DNA from: Auanema rhodensis
Lineage: Eukaryota > Nematoda > Chromadorea > Rhabditida > Rhabditidae
Assembly: GCA_964057225.1 (NCBI GenBank)
Contig: CAXKVF010000076.1
Location: 744,001-808,000 of the forward strand
Direction of reading: 5' to 3'
DNA: 64,000 bases
Shown: in pieces, positions 39,168 through 53,697 of the stretch
Numbering within the stretch: the stretch's first letter is position 1
Layout: the number at the start of each line of letters is the position of its first letter
Notes under the pieces: generated by a model
Database searches by the model: none
What the model saw: the letters and a program-made list of their open reading frames with translations, nothing else
Told to the model about the DNA's origin: nothing
Program-made: the position numbers and the translations under genes

Positions 39168-41983
39168 ATAAATTAAAGTTCACGTAAATTTCAAAGTCAT
39201 GGTTACCATGCACCAATATCAATAAAAATTTGTTTTTAGACTAATATGGACATGGGGAATCTAATTTTGAAAACCGCATCTCTTTATCTTTCACGTGAAG
39301 CGATTTACATACCAAGTGCACATCACGTGTACATTTAATTAGCATAAATTAAAGTTCACGTAAATTTCAAAGTCATGGTTACCATGCACCAATATCAATA
39401 AAAATTTGTTTTTAGACTAATATGGACATGGGGAATCTAATTTTGAAAACCGCATCTCTTTATCTTTCACGTGAAGCGAGTTACATACCAAGTGCACATC
39501 ACGTGTACATTTAATTAGCATAAATTAAAGTTCACGTAAATTTCAAAGTCATGGTTACCATGCACCAATATCAATAAAAATTTGTTTTTAGACTAATATG
39601 GACATAGGGAATCTAATTTTGAAAACCGCATCTCTTTATCTTTCACGTGAAGCGAGTTACATACCAAATGCACATCACGTGTACATTTAATTAGCATAAA
39701 TTAAAGTTCACGTAAATTTCAAAGTCATGGTTACCATGAACCAATATCAATAAAAATTTGTTTTTAGACTAATATGGACATGGGGAATCTAATTTTGAAA
39801 ACCGCATCTCTTTATCTTTCACGTGAAGCGAGTTACATACCAAGTGCACATCACGTGTACATTTAATTAGCATAAATTAAAGTTCACGTAAATTTCAAAG
39901 TCATGGTTACCATGAACCAATATCAATAAAAATTTGTTTTTAGACTAATATGGACATGGGGAATCTAATTTTGAAAACCGCATCTCTTTATCTTTCACGT
40001 GAAGCGAGTTACATACCAAGTGCACATCACGTGTACATTTAATTAGCATAAATTAAAGTTCACGTAAATTTCAAAGTCATGGTTACCATGCACCAATATC
40101 AATAAAAATTTGTTTTTAGACTAATATGGACATGGGGAATCTAATTTTGAAAACCGCATCTCTTTATCTTTCACGTGAAGCGAGTTACATACCAAGTGCA
40201 CATCACGTGTACATTTAATTAGCATAAATTAAAGTTGACGTAAATTTCAAAGTCATGGTTACCATGCACCAATATCAATAAAAATTTGTTTTTAGACTAA
40301 TATGGACATAGGGAATCTAATTTTGAAAACCGCATCTCTTTATCTTTCACGTGAAGCGAGTTACATACCAAATGCACATCACGTGTACATTTAATTAGCA
40401 TAAATTAAAGTTCACGTAAATTTCAAAGTCATGGTTACCATGAACCAATATCAATAAAAATTTGTTTTTAGACTAATATGGACATGGGGAATCTAATTTT
40501 GAAAACCGCATCTCTTTATCTTTCACGTGAAGCGAGTTACATACCAAGTGCACATCACGTGTACATTTAATTAGCATAAATTAAAGTTCACGTAAATTTC
40601 AAAGTCATGGTTACCATGAACCAATATCAATAAAAATTTGTTTTTAGACTAATATGGACATGGGGAATCTAATTTTGAAAACCGCATCTCTTTATCTTTC
40701 ACGTGAAGCGAGTTACATACCAAGTGCACATCACGTGTACATTTAATTAGCATAAATTAAAGTTCACGTAAATTTCAAAGTCATGGTTACCATGAAGCAA
40801 TATCAATAAAAATTTGTTTTTAGACTAATATGGACATGGGGAATCTAATTTTGAAAACCGCATCTCTTTATCTTTCACGTGAAGCGAGTTACATACCAAG
40901 TGCACATCACGTGTACATTTAATTAGCATAAATTAAAGTTCACGTAAATTTCAAAGTCATGGTTACCATGAAGCAATATCAATAAAAATTTGTTTTTAGA
41001 CTAATATGGACATGGGGAATCTAATTTTGAAAACCGCATCTCTTTATCTTTCACGTGAAGCGAGTTACATACCAAGTGCACATTACGTGTACATTTAATT
41101 AGCATAAATTAAAGTTCACGTAAATTTCAAAGTCATGGTTACCATGAACCAATATCAATAAAAATTTGTTTTTAGACTAATATGGACATGGGGAATCTAA
41201 TTTTGAAAACCGCATCTCTTTATCTTTCACGTGAAGCGAGTTACATACCAAGTGCACATCACGTGTACATTTAATTAGCATAAATTAAAGTTCACGTAAA
41301 TTTCAAAGTCATGGTTACCATGCACCAATATCAATAAAAATTTGTTTTTAGACTAATATGGACATGGGGAATCTAATTTTGAAAACCGCATCTTTTTATC
41401 TTTCACGTGAAGAGAGTTACATACCAAGTGCACATCACGTGTACATTTAATTAGCATAAATTAAAGTTCACGTAAATTTCAAAGTCATGGTTACCATGAA
41501 CCAATATCAAAAAAAATTTGTTTTTAGACTAATATGGACATGGGGAATCTAATTTTGAAAACCGCATCTCTTTATCTTTCACGTGAAGCGAGTTACATAC
41601 CAAGTGCACATCACGTGTACATTTAATTAGCATAAATTAAAGTTCACGTAAATTTCAAAGTCATGGTTACCATGCACCAATATCAATAAAAATTTGTTTT
41701 TAGACTAATATGGACATGGGGAATCTAATTTTGAAAACCGCATCTCTTTATCTTTCACGTGAAGCGAGTTACATACCAAGTGCACATCACGTGTACATTT
41801 AATTAGCATAAATTAAAGTTCACGTAAATTTCAAAGTCATGGTTACCATGAACCAATATCAATAAAAATTTGTTTTTAGACTAATATGGACATGGGGAAT
41901 CTAATTTTGAAAACCGCATCTCTTTATCTTTCACGTGAAGCGAGTTACATACCAAGTGCACATCACGTGTACATTTAATTAGC

Positions 41984-43000
41984 ATGAATTAAAGTTCACG
42001 TAAATTTCAAAGTCATGGTTACCATGAAGCAATATCAATAAAAATTTGTTTTTAGACTAATATGGACATGGGGAATCTAATTTTGAAAACCGCATCTCTT
42101 TATCTTTCAAGTGAAGCGAGTTACATACCAAGTGCACATCACGTGTACATTTAATTAGCATGAATTAAAGTTCACGTAAATTTCAAAGTCATGGTTACCA
42201 TGCACCAATATCAATAAAAATTTGTTTTTAGACTAATATGGACATGGGGAATCTAATTTTGAAAACCGCATCTCTTTATCTTTCACGTGAAGCGAGTTAC
42301 ATACCAAGTGCACATCACGTGTACATTTAATTAGCATAAATTAAAGTTCACGTAAATTTTGTTTTTAGACTAATATGGACATGGGGAATCTAATTTTGAA
42401 AACCGCATCTCTTTATCTTTCACGTGAAGCGAGTTACATACCAAGTGCACATCACGTGTACATTTAATTAGCATAAATTAAAGTTCACGTAAATTTCAAA
42501 GTCATGGTTACCATGCACCAATATCAATAAAAATTTGTTTTTAGACTAATATGGACATGGGGAATCTAATTTTGAAAACCGCATCTCTTTATCTTTCACG
42601 TGAAGCGAGTTACATACCAAGTGCACATCACGTGTACATTTAATTAGCATAAATTAAAGTTCACGTAAATTTCAAAGTCATGGTTACCATGAAGCAATAT
42701 CAATAAAAATTTGTTTTTAGACTAATATGGACATGGGGAATCTAATTTTGAAAACCGCATCTCTTTATCTTTCACGTGAAGCGAGTTACATACCAAGTGC
42801 ACATCACGTGTACATTTAATTAGCATGAATTAAAGTTCACGTAAATTTCAAAGTCATGGTTACCATGCACCAATATCAATAAAAATTTGTTTTTAGACTA
42901 ATATGGACATGGGGAATCTAATTTTGAAAACCGCATCTCTTTATCTTTCACGTGAAGCGAGTTACATACCAAGTGCACATCACGTGTACATTTAATTAGC
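41984..43000 (+). repeat. Six-monomer module, copy 7
   Basis: Full module with TTTCAAGTG at 42106. Its 137-bp monomer lies exactly 3833 bp after that of copy 6 and 3833 bp before that of copy 8. Confidence 0.85.
42336..42472 (+). repeat. 137-bp short monomer 7
   Basis: Identical join; 3833 bp (22 monomers minus 39) after short monomer 6. Confidence 0.95.
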
Positions 43001-45816
43001 ATAAATTAAAGTTCACGTAAATTTCAAAGTCATGGTTACCATGCACCAATATCAATAAAAATTTGTTTTTAGACTAATATGGACATGGGGAATCTAATTT
43101 TGAAAACCGCATCTCTTTATCTTTCACGTGAAGCGAGTTACATACCAAGTGCACATCACGTGTACATTTAATTAGCATAAATTAAAGTTCACGTAAATTT
43201 CAAAGTCATGGTTACCATGCACCAATATCAATAAAAATTTGTTTTTAGACTAATATGGACATGGGGAATCTAATTTTGAAAACCGCATCTCTTTATCTTT
43301 CACGTGAAGCGATTTACATACCAAGTGCACATCACGTGTACATTTAATTAGCATAAATTAAAGTTCACGTAAATTTCAAAGTCATGGTTACCATGCACCA
43401 ATATCAATAAAAATTTGTTTTTAGACTAATATGGACATGGGGAATCTAATTTTGAAAACCGCATCTCTTTATCTTTCACGTGAAGCGAGTTACATACCAA
43501 GTGCACATCACGTGTACATTTAATTAGCATGAATTAAAGTTCACGTAAATTTCAAAGTCATGGTTACCATGCACCAATATCAATAAAAATTTGTTTTTAG
43601 ACTAATATGGACATGGGGAATCTAATTTTGAAAACCGCATCTCTTTATCTTTCACGTGAAGCGAGTTACATACCAAGTGCACATCACGTGTACATTTAAT
43701 TAGCATAAATTAAAGTTCACGTAAATTTCAAAGTCATGGTTACCATGCACCAATATCAATAAAAATTTGTTTTTAGACTAATATGGACATGGGGAATCTA
43801 ATTTTGAAAACCGCATCTCTTTATCTTTCACGTGAAGCGAGTTACATACCAAGTGCACATCACGTGTACATTTAATTAGCATAAATTAAAGTTCACGTAA
43901 ATTTCAAAGTCATGGTTACCATGCACCAATATCAATAAAAATTTGTTTTTAGACTAATATGGACATGGGGAATCTAATTTTGAAAACCGCATCTCTTTAT
44001 CTTTCACGTGAAGCGATTTACATACCAAGTGCACATCACGTGTACATTTAATTAGCATAAATTAAAGTTCACGTAAATTTCAAAGTCATGGTTACCATGC
44101 ACCAATATCAATAAAAATTTGTTTTTAGACTAATATGGACATGGGGAATCTAATTTTGAAAACCGCATCTCTTTATCTTTCACGTGAAGCGAGTTACATA
44201 CCAAGTGCACATCACGTGTACATTTAATTAGCATAAATTAAAGTTCACGTAAATTTCAAAGTCATGGTTACCATGCACCAATATCAATAAAAATTTGTTT
44301 TTAGACTAATATGGACATGGGGAATCGAATTTTGAAAACCGCATCTCTTTATCTTTCACGTGAAGCGAGTTACATACCAAGTGCACATCACGTGTACATT
44401 TAATTAGCATAAATTAAAGTTCACGTAAATTTCAAAGTCATGGTTACCATGCACCAATATCAATAAAAATTTGTTTTTAGACTAATATGGACATGGGGAA
44501 TCTAATTTTGAAAACCGCATCTTTTTATCTTTCACGTGAAGAGAGTTACATACCAAGTGCACATCACGTGTACATTTAATTAGCATAAATTAAAGTTCAC
44601 GTAAATTTCAAAGTCATGGTTACCATGAACCAATATCAATAAAAATTTGTTTTTAGACTAATATGGACATGGGGAATCTAATTTTGAAAACCGCATCTCT
44701 TTATCTTTCACGTGAAGCGAGTTACATACCAAGTGCACATCACGTGTACATTTAATTAGCATAAATTAAAGTTCACGTAAATTTCAAAGTCATGGTTACC
44801 ATGCACCAATATCAATAAAAATTTGTTTTTAGACTAATATGGACATGGGAAATCTAATTTTGAAAACCGCATCTCTTTATCTTTCACGTGAAGCGAGTTA
44901 CATACCAAGTGCACATCACGTGTACATTTAATTAGCATAAATTAAAGTTCAGGTAAATTTCAAAGTCATGGTTACCATGCACCAATATCAATAAAAATTT
45001 GTTTTTAGACTAATATGGACATGGGGAATCTAATTTTGAAAACCGCATCTCTTTATCTTTCACGTGAAGCGAGTTACATACCAAGTGCACATCACGTGTA
45101 CATTTAATTAGCATAAATTAAAGTTCACGTAAATTTCAAAGTCATGGTTACCATGCACCAATATCAATAAAAATTTGTTTTTAGACTAATATGGACATGG
45201 GGAATCTAATTTTGAAAACCGCATCTCTTTATCTTTCACGTGAAGCGAGTTACATACCAAGTGCACATCACGTGTACATTTAATTAGCATAAATTAAAGT
45301 TCACGTAAATTTCAAAGTCATGGTTACCATGAAGCAATATCAATAAAAATTTGTTTTTAGACTAATATGGACATGGGGAATCTAATTTTGAAAACCGCAT
45401 CTCTTTATCTTTCACGTGAAGCGAGTTACATACCAAGTGCACATCACGTGTACATTTAATTAGCATAAATTAAAGTTCACGTAAATTTCAAAGTCATGGT
45501 TACCATGAAGCAATATCAATAAAAATTTGTTTTTAGACTAATATGGACATGGGGAATCTAATTTTGAAAACCGCATCTCTTTATCTTTCACGTGAAGCGA
45601 GTTACATACCAAGTGCACATCACGTGTACATTTAATTAGCATAAATTAAAGTTCACGTAAATTTCAAAGTCATGGTTACCATGAACCAATATCAATAAAA
45701 ATTTGTTTTTAGACTAATATGGACATGGGGAATCTAATTTTGAAAACCGCATCTCTTTATCTTTCACGTGAAGCGAGTTACATACCAAGTGCACATCACG
45801 TGTACATTTAATTAGC

Positions 45817-46833
45817 ATGAATTAAAGTTCACGTAAATTTCAAAGTCATGGTTACCATGAAGCAATATCAATAAAAATTTGTTTTTAGACTAATATGGAC
45901 ATGGGGAATCTAATTTTGAAAACCGCATCTCTTTATCTTTCAAGTGAAGCGAGTTACATACCAAGTGCACATCACGTGTACATTTAATTAGCATGAATTA
46001 AAGTTCACGTAAATTTCAAAGTCATGGTTACCATGCACCAATATCAATAAAAATTTGTTTTTAGACTAATATGGACATGGGGAATCTAATTTTGAAAACC
46101 GCATCTCTTTATCTTTCACGTGAAGCGAGTTACATACCAAGTGCACATCACGTGTACATTTAATTAGCATAAATTAAAGTTCACGTAAATTTTGTTTTTA
46201 GACTAATATGGACATGGGGAATCTAATTTTGAAAACCGCATCTCTTTATCTTTCACGTGAAGCGAGTTACATACCAAGTGCACATCACGTGTACATTTAA
46301 TTAGCATAAATTAAAGTTCACGTAAATTTCAAAGTCATGGTTACCATGCACCAATATCAATAAAAATTTGTTTTTAGACTAATATGGACATGGGGAATCT
46401 AATTTTGAAAACCGCATCTCTTTATCTTTCACGTGAAGCGAGTTACATACCAAGTGCACATCACGTGTACATTTAATTAGCATAAATTAAAGTTCACGTA
46501 AATTTCAAAGTCATGGTTACCATGAAGCAATATCAATAAAATTTTGTTTTTAGACTAATATGGACATGGGGAATCTAATTTTGAAAACCGCATCTCTTTA
46601 TCTTTCACGTGAAGCGAGTTACATACCAAGTGCACATCACGTGTACATTTAATTAGCATGAATTAAAGTTCACGTAAATTTCAAAGTCATGGTTACCATG
46701 CACCAATATCAATAAAAATTTGTTTTTAGACTAATATGGACATGGGGAATCTAATTTTGAAAACCGCATCTCTTTATCTTTCACGTGAAGCGAGTTACAT
46801 ACCAAGTGCACATCACGTGTACATTTAATTAGC
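45817..46833 (+). repeat. Six-monomer module, copy 8
   Basis: Full module, with TTTCAAGTG at 45939. A private ATAAAATTTTG change (A to T) lies near 46540. The module is followed directly by the six-monomer tandem unit at 46834. Confidence 0.85.
46169..46305 (+). repeat. 137-bp short monomer 8
   Basis: Identical join; again 3833 bp after short monomer 7. This is the last short monomer of this class in the window. Confidence 0.95.
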
Positions 46834-47889
46834 ATAAATTAAAGTTCACGTAAATTTCAAAGTCATGGTTACCATGCACCAATATCAATAAAAATTTGTT
46901 TTTAGACTAATATGGACATGGGGAATCTAATTTTGAAAACCGCATCTCTTTATCTTTCACGTGAAGCGAGTTACATACCAAGTGCACATCACGTGTACAT
47001 TTAATTAGCATAAATTAAAGTTCACGTAAATTTCAAAGTCATGGTTACCATGCACCAATATCAATAAAAATTTGTTTTTAGACTAATATGGACATGGGGA
47101 ATCTAATTTTGAAAACCGCATCTCTTTATCTTTCACGTGAAGCGATTTACATACCAAGTGCACATCACGTGTACATTTAATTAGCATAAATTAAAGTTCA
47201 CGTAAATTTCAAAGTCATGGTTACCATGCACCAATATCAATAAAAATTTGTTTTTAGACTAATATGGACATGGGGAATCTAATTTTGAAAACCGCATCTC
47301 TTTATCTTTCACGTGAAGCGAGTTACATACCAAGTGCACATCACGTGTACATTTAATTAGCATAAATTAAAGTTCACGTAAATTTCAAAGTCATGGTTAC
47401 CATGCACCAATATCAATAAAAATTTGTTTTTAGACTAAAATGGACATGGGGAATCGAATTTTGAAAACCGCATCTCTTTATCTTTCACGTAAAGCGAGTT
47501 ACATACCAAGTGCACATCACGTGTACATTTAATTAGCATAAATTAAAGTTCACGTAAATTTCAAAGTCATGGTTACCATGCACCAATATCAATAAAAATT
47601 TGTTTTTAGACTAATATGGACATGGGGAATCTAATTTTGAAAACCGCATCTCTTTATCTTTCACGTGAAGCGAGTTACATACCAAGTGCACATCACGTGT
47701 ACATTTAATTAGCATAAATTAAAGTTCACGTAAATTTCAAAGTCATGGTTACCATGAAGCAATATCAATAAAAATTTGTTTTTAGACTAATATGGACATG
47801 GGGAATCTAATTTTGAAAACCGCATCTCTTTATCTTTCACGTGAAGCGAGTTACATACCAAGTGCACATCACGTGTACATTTAATTAGC
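46834..47889 (+). repeat. 1056-bp six-monomer unit with GCGATTT/GAATCGAATT, copy 1
   Basis: Order: B, B (GCGATTT at 47142), B, B (GAATCGAATT at 47451, with extra ACTAAAATGG and CACGTAAAG changes), B, C. The first five match copy 2 at a lag of 1056 bp. Confidence 0.8.
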
Positions 47890-48769
47890 ATAAATTAAAG
47901 TTCACGTAAATTTCAAAGTCATGGTTACCATGCACCAATATCAATAAAAATTTGTTTTTAGACTAATATGGACATGGGGAATCTAATTTTGAAAACCGCA
48001 TCTCTTTATCTTTCACGTGAAGCGAGTTACATACCAAGTGCACATCACGTGTACATTTAATTAGCATAAATTAAAGTTCACGTAAATTTCAAAGTCATGG
48101 TTACCATGCACCAATATCAATAAAAATTTGTTTTTAGACTAATATGGACATGGGGAATCTAATTTTGAAAACCGCATCTCTTTATCTTTCACGTGAAGCG
48201 ATTTACATACCAAGTGCACATCACGTGTACATTTAATTAGCATAAATTAAAGTTCACGTAAATTTCAAAGTCATGGTTACCATGCACCAATATCAATAAA
48301 AATTTGTTTTTAGACTAATATGGACATGGGGAATCTAATTTTGAAAACCGCATCTCTTTATCTTTCACGTGAAGCGAGTTACATACCAAGTGCACATCAC
48401 GTGTACATTTAATTAGCATAAATTAAAGTTCACGTAAATTTCAAAGTCATGGTTACCATGCACCAATATCAATAAAAATTTGTTTTTAGACTAATATGGA
48501 CATGGGGAATCGAATTTTGAAAACCGCATCTCTTTATCTTTCACGTGAAGCGAGTTACATACCAAGTGCACATCACGTGTACATTTAATTAGCATAAATT
48601 AAAGTTCACGTAAATTTCAAAGTCATGGTTACCATGCACCAATATCAATAAAAATTTGTTTTTAGACTAATATGGACATGGGGAATCTAATTTTGAAAAC
48701 CGCATCTCTTTATCTTTCACGTGAAGCGAGTTACATACCAAGTGCACATTACGTGTACATTTAATTAGC
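47890..48769 (+). repeat. 1056-bp six-monomer unit, copy 2 (five monomers)
   Basis: Order: B, B (GCGATTT at 48198), B, B (GAATCGAATT at 48507), B with CATTACGTG (48747). The sixth member is type A instead of C, so the match ends here. Confidence 0.78.
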
Positions 48770-51585
48770 ATAAATTAAAGTTCACGTAAATTTCAAAGTC
48801 ATGGTTACCATGAACCAATATCAATAAAAATTTGTTTTTAGACTAATATGGACATGGGGAATCTAATTTTGAAAACCGCATCTCTTTAACTTTCACGTGA
48901 AGCGAGTTACATACCAAGTGCACATCACGTGTACATTTAATTAGCATAAATTAAAGTTCACGTAAATTTCAAAGTCATGGTTACCATGCACCAATATCAA
49001 TAAAAATTTGTTTTTAGACTAATATGGACATGGGGAATCTAATTTTGAAAACCGCATCTCTTTATCTTTCACGTGAAGCGAGTTACATACCAAGTGCACA
49101 TCACGTGTACATTTAAATAGCATAAATTAAAGTTCACGTAAATTTCAAAGTCATGGTTACCATGCACCAATATCAATAAAAATTTGTTTTTAGACTAATA
49201 TGGACATGGGGAATCTAATTTTGAAAACCGCATCTCTTTATCTTTCACGTGAAGCGAGTTACATACCAAGTGCACATCACGTGTACATTTAATTAGCATA
49301 AATTAAAGTTCACGTAAAATTCAAAGTCATGGTTACCATGCACCAATATCAATAAAAATTTGTTTTTAGACTAATATGGACATGGGGAATCTAATTTTGA
49401 AAACCGCATCTCTTTATCTTTCACGTGAAGCGAGTTACATACCAAGTGCACATCACGTGTACATTTAATTAGCATAAATTAAAGTTCACGTAAATTTCAA
49501 AGTCATGGTTACCATGAACCAATATCAATAAAAATTTGTTTTTAGACTAATGTGGACATGGGGAATCTAATTTTGAAAACCGCATCTCTTTATCTTTCAC
49601 GTGAAGCGAGTTACATACCAAGTGCACATCACGTGTACATTTAATTAGCATAAATTAAAGTTCACGTAAATTTCAAAGTCATGGTTACCATGAAGCAATA
49701 TCAATAAAAATTTGTTTTTAGACTAATATGGACATGGGGAATCTAATTTTGAAAACCGCATCTCTTTATCTTTCACGTGAAGCGAGTTACATACCAAGTG
49801 CACATCACGTGTACATTTAATTAGCATAAATTAAAGTTCACGTAAATTTCAAAGTCATGGTTACCATGAACCAATATCAATAAAAATTTGTTTTTAGACT
49901 AATATGGACATGGGGAATCTAATTTTGAAAACCGCATCTCTTTATCTTTCACGTGAAGCGAGTTACATACCAAGTGCACATCACGTGTACATTTAATTAG
50001 CATAAATTAAAGTTCACGTAAATTTCAAAGTCATGGTTACCATGAACCAATATCAATAAAAATTTGTTTTTAGACTAATATGGACATGGGGAATCTAATT
50101 TTGAAAACCGCATCTCTTTATCTTTCACGTGAAGCGAGTTACATACCAAGTGCACATCACGTGTACATTTAATTAGCATAAATTAAAGTTCACGTAAATT
50201 TCAAAGTCATGGTTACCATGAACCAATATCAATAAAAATTTGTTTTTAGACTAATATGGACATGGGGAATCTAATTTTGAAAACCGCATCTCTTTATCTT
50301 TCACGTGAAGCGAGTTACATACCAAGTGCACATCACGTGTACATTTAATTAGCATAAATTAAAGTTCACGTAAATTTCAAAGTCATGGTTACCATGAACC
50401 AATATCAATAAAAATTTGTTTTTAGACTAATATGGACATGGGAAATCTAATTTTGAAAACCGCATTTCTTTATCTTTCACGTGAAGCGAGTTACATACCA
50501 AGTGCACATCACGTGTACATTTAATTAGCATAAATTAAAGTTCACGTAAATTTCAAAGTCATGGTTACCATGAAGCAATATCAATAAAAATTTGTTTTTA
50601 GACTAATATGGACATGGGGAATCTAATTTTGAAAACCGCATCTCTTTATCTTTCACGTGAAGCGAGTTACATACCAAGTGCACATCACGTGTACATTTAA
50701 TTAGCATAAATTAAAGTTCACGTAAATTTCAAAGTCATGGTTACCATGAACCAATATCAATAAAAATTTGTTTTTAGACTAATATGGACATGGGGAATCT
50801 AATTTTGAAAACCGCATTTCTTTATCTTTCACGTGAAGCGAGTTACATACCAAGTGCACATCACGTGTACATTTAATTAGCATAAATTAAAGTTCACGTA
50901 AATTTCAAAGTCATGGTTACCATGCACCAATATCAATAAAAATTTGTTTTTAGACTAATATGGACATGGGGAATCTAATTTTGAAAACCGCATCTCTTTA
51001 TCTTTCACGTGAAGCGAGTTACATACCAAGTGCACATCACGTGTACATTTAAATAGCATAAATTAAAGTTCACGTAAATTTCAAAGTCATGGTTACCATG
51101 AACCAATATCAATAAAAATTTGTTTTTAAACTAATATGGACATGGGGAATCTAATTTTGAAAACCGCATCTCTTTATCTTTCACGTGAAGCGAGTTACAT
51201 ACCAAGTGCACATCACGTGTACATTTAATTAGCATAAATTAAAGTTCACGTAAACTTCAAAGTCATGGTTACCATGAAGCAATATCAATAAAATCTTGTT
51301 TTTAGACTAATATGGACATGGGGAATCTAATTTTGAAAACCGCATCTCTTTATCTTTCACGTGAAGCGAGTTACATACCAAGTGCACATCACGTGTACAT
51401 TTAATTAGCATAAATTAAAGTTCACGTAAATTTCAAAGTCATGGTTACCATGAACCAATATCAATAAAAATTTGTTTTTAGACTAATATGGACATGGGGA
51501 ATCTAATTTTGAAAACCGCATCTCTTTATCTTTCACGTGAAGCGAGTTACATACCAAGTGCACATCACGTGTACATTTAATTAGC
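48594..51585 (+). repeat. 17-monomer block, copy 1 (no 3-mer insertion)
   Basis: Markers in order: CATTACGTG (48747), TTTAACTTTC (48885), TTAAATAGC (49114), AAAATTC (49317), TAATGTGG (49549), GGGAAAT with GCATTTC (50441), TTAAATAGC (51050), TTTTTAAAC (51123), AAATCTTG (51291). All recur in copy 2, first at +3344 bp and then, after the 3-mer gained there, at +3872 bp. Confidence 0.85.
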
Positions 51586-53697
51586 ATAAATTAAAGTTCA
51601 CGTAAATTTCAAAGTCATGGTTACCATGCACCAATATCAATAAAAATTTGTTTTTAGACTAATATGGACATAGGGAATCTAATTTTGAAAACCGCATCTC
51701 TTTATCTTTCACGTGAAGCGAGTTACATACCAAGTGCACATCACGTGTACATTTAATTAGCATAAATTAAAGTTCACGTAAATTTCAAAGTCATGGTTAC
51801 CATGAACCAATATCAATAAAAATTTGTTTTTAGACTAATATGGACATGGGGAATCTAATTTTGAAAACCGCATCTCTTTATCTTTCACGTGAAGCGAGTT
51901 ACATACCAAGTGCACATCACGTGTACATTTAATTAGCATAAATTAAAGTTCACGTAAATTTCAAAGTCATGGTTACCATGCACCAATATCAATAAAAATT
52001 TGTTTTTAGACTAATATGGACATGGGGAATCTAATTTTGAAAACCGCATCTCTTTATCTTTCACGTGAAGCGAGTTACATACCAAGTGCACATTACGTGT
52101 ACATTTAATTAGCATAAATTAAAGTTCACGTAAATTTCAAAGTCATGGTTACCATGAACCAATATCAATAAAAATTTGTTTTTAGACTAATATGGACATG
52201 GGGAATCTAATTTTGAAAACCGCATCTCTTTAACTTTCACGTGAAGCGAGTTACATACCAAGTGCACATCACGTGTACATTTAATTAGCATAAATTAAAG
52301 TTCACGTAAATTTCAAAGTCATGGTTACCATGCACCAATATCAATAAAAATTTGTTTTTAGACTAATATGGACATGGGGAATCTAATTTTGAAAACCGCA
52401 TCTCTTTATCTTTCACGTGAAGCGAGTTACATACCAAGTGCACATCACGTGTACATTTAAATAGCATAAATTAAAGTTCACGTAAATTTCAAAGTCATGG
52501 TTACCATGCACCAATATCAATAAAAATTTGTTTTTAGACTAATATGGACATGGGGAATCTAATTTTGAAAACCGCATCTCTTTATCTTTCACGTGAAGCG
52601 AGTTACATACCAAGTGCACATCACGTGTACATTTAATTAGCATAAATTAAAGTTCACGTAAAATTCAAAGTCATGGTTACCATGCACCAATATCAATAAA
52701 AATTTGTTTTTAGACTAATATGGACATGGGGAATCTAATTTTGAAAACCGCATCTCTTTATCTTTCACGTGAAGCGAGTTACATACCAAGTGCACATCAC
52801 GTGTACATTTAATTAGCATAAATTAAAGTTCACGTAAATTTCAAAGTCATGGTTACCATGAACCAATATCAATAAAAATTTGTTTTTAGACTAATGTGGA
52901 CATGGGGAATCTAATTTTGAAAACCGCATCTCTTTATCTTTCACGTGAAGCGAGTTACATACCAAGTGCACATCACGTGTACATTTAATTAGCATAAATT
53001 AAAGTTCACGTAAATTTCAAAGTCATGGTTACCATGAAGCAATATCAATAAAAATTTGTTTTTAGACTAATATGGACATGGGGAATCTAATTTTGAAAAC
53101 CGCATCTCTTTATCTTTCACGTGAAGCGAGTTACATACCAAGTGCACATCACGTGTACATTTAATTAGCATAAATTAAAGTTCACGTAAATTTCAAAGTC
53201 ATGGTTACCATGAACCAATATCAATAAAAATTTGTTTTTAGACTAATATGGACATGGGGAATCTAATTTTGAAAACCGCATCTCTTTATCTTTCACGTGA
53301 AGCGAGTTACATACCAAGTGCACATCACGTGTACATTTAATTAGCATAAATTAAAGTTCACGTAAATTTCAAAGTCATGGTTACCATGCACCAATATCAA
53401 TAAAAATTTGTTTTTAGACTAATATGGACATGGGGAATCTAATTTTGAAAACCGCATCTCTTTATCTTTCACGTGAAGTGAGTTACATACCAAGTGCACA
53501 TCACGTGTACATTTAATTAGCATAAATTAAAGTTCACGTAAATTTCAAAGTCATGGTTACCATGAACCAATATCAATAAAAATTTGTTTTTAGACTAATA
53601 TGGACATGGGGAATCTAATTTTGAAAACCGCATCTCTTTATCTTTCACGTGAAGCGAGTTACATACCAAGTGCACATCACGTGTACATTTAATTAGC

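Larger units (their letters stand above)
38327..40047 (+). repeat. 1721-bp ten-monomer unit, copy 2
   Basis: Directly follows copy 1 and repeats its ten monomers, with GCGATTT at 39300 and GACATAGGGA at 39601. The direct abutment shows a tandem duplication, and it explains why module copy 6 lacks its leading monomer. Confidence 0.85.
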
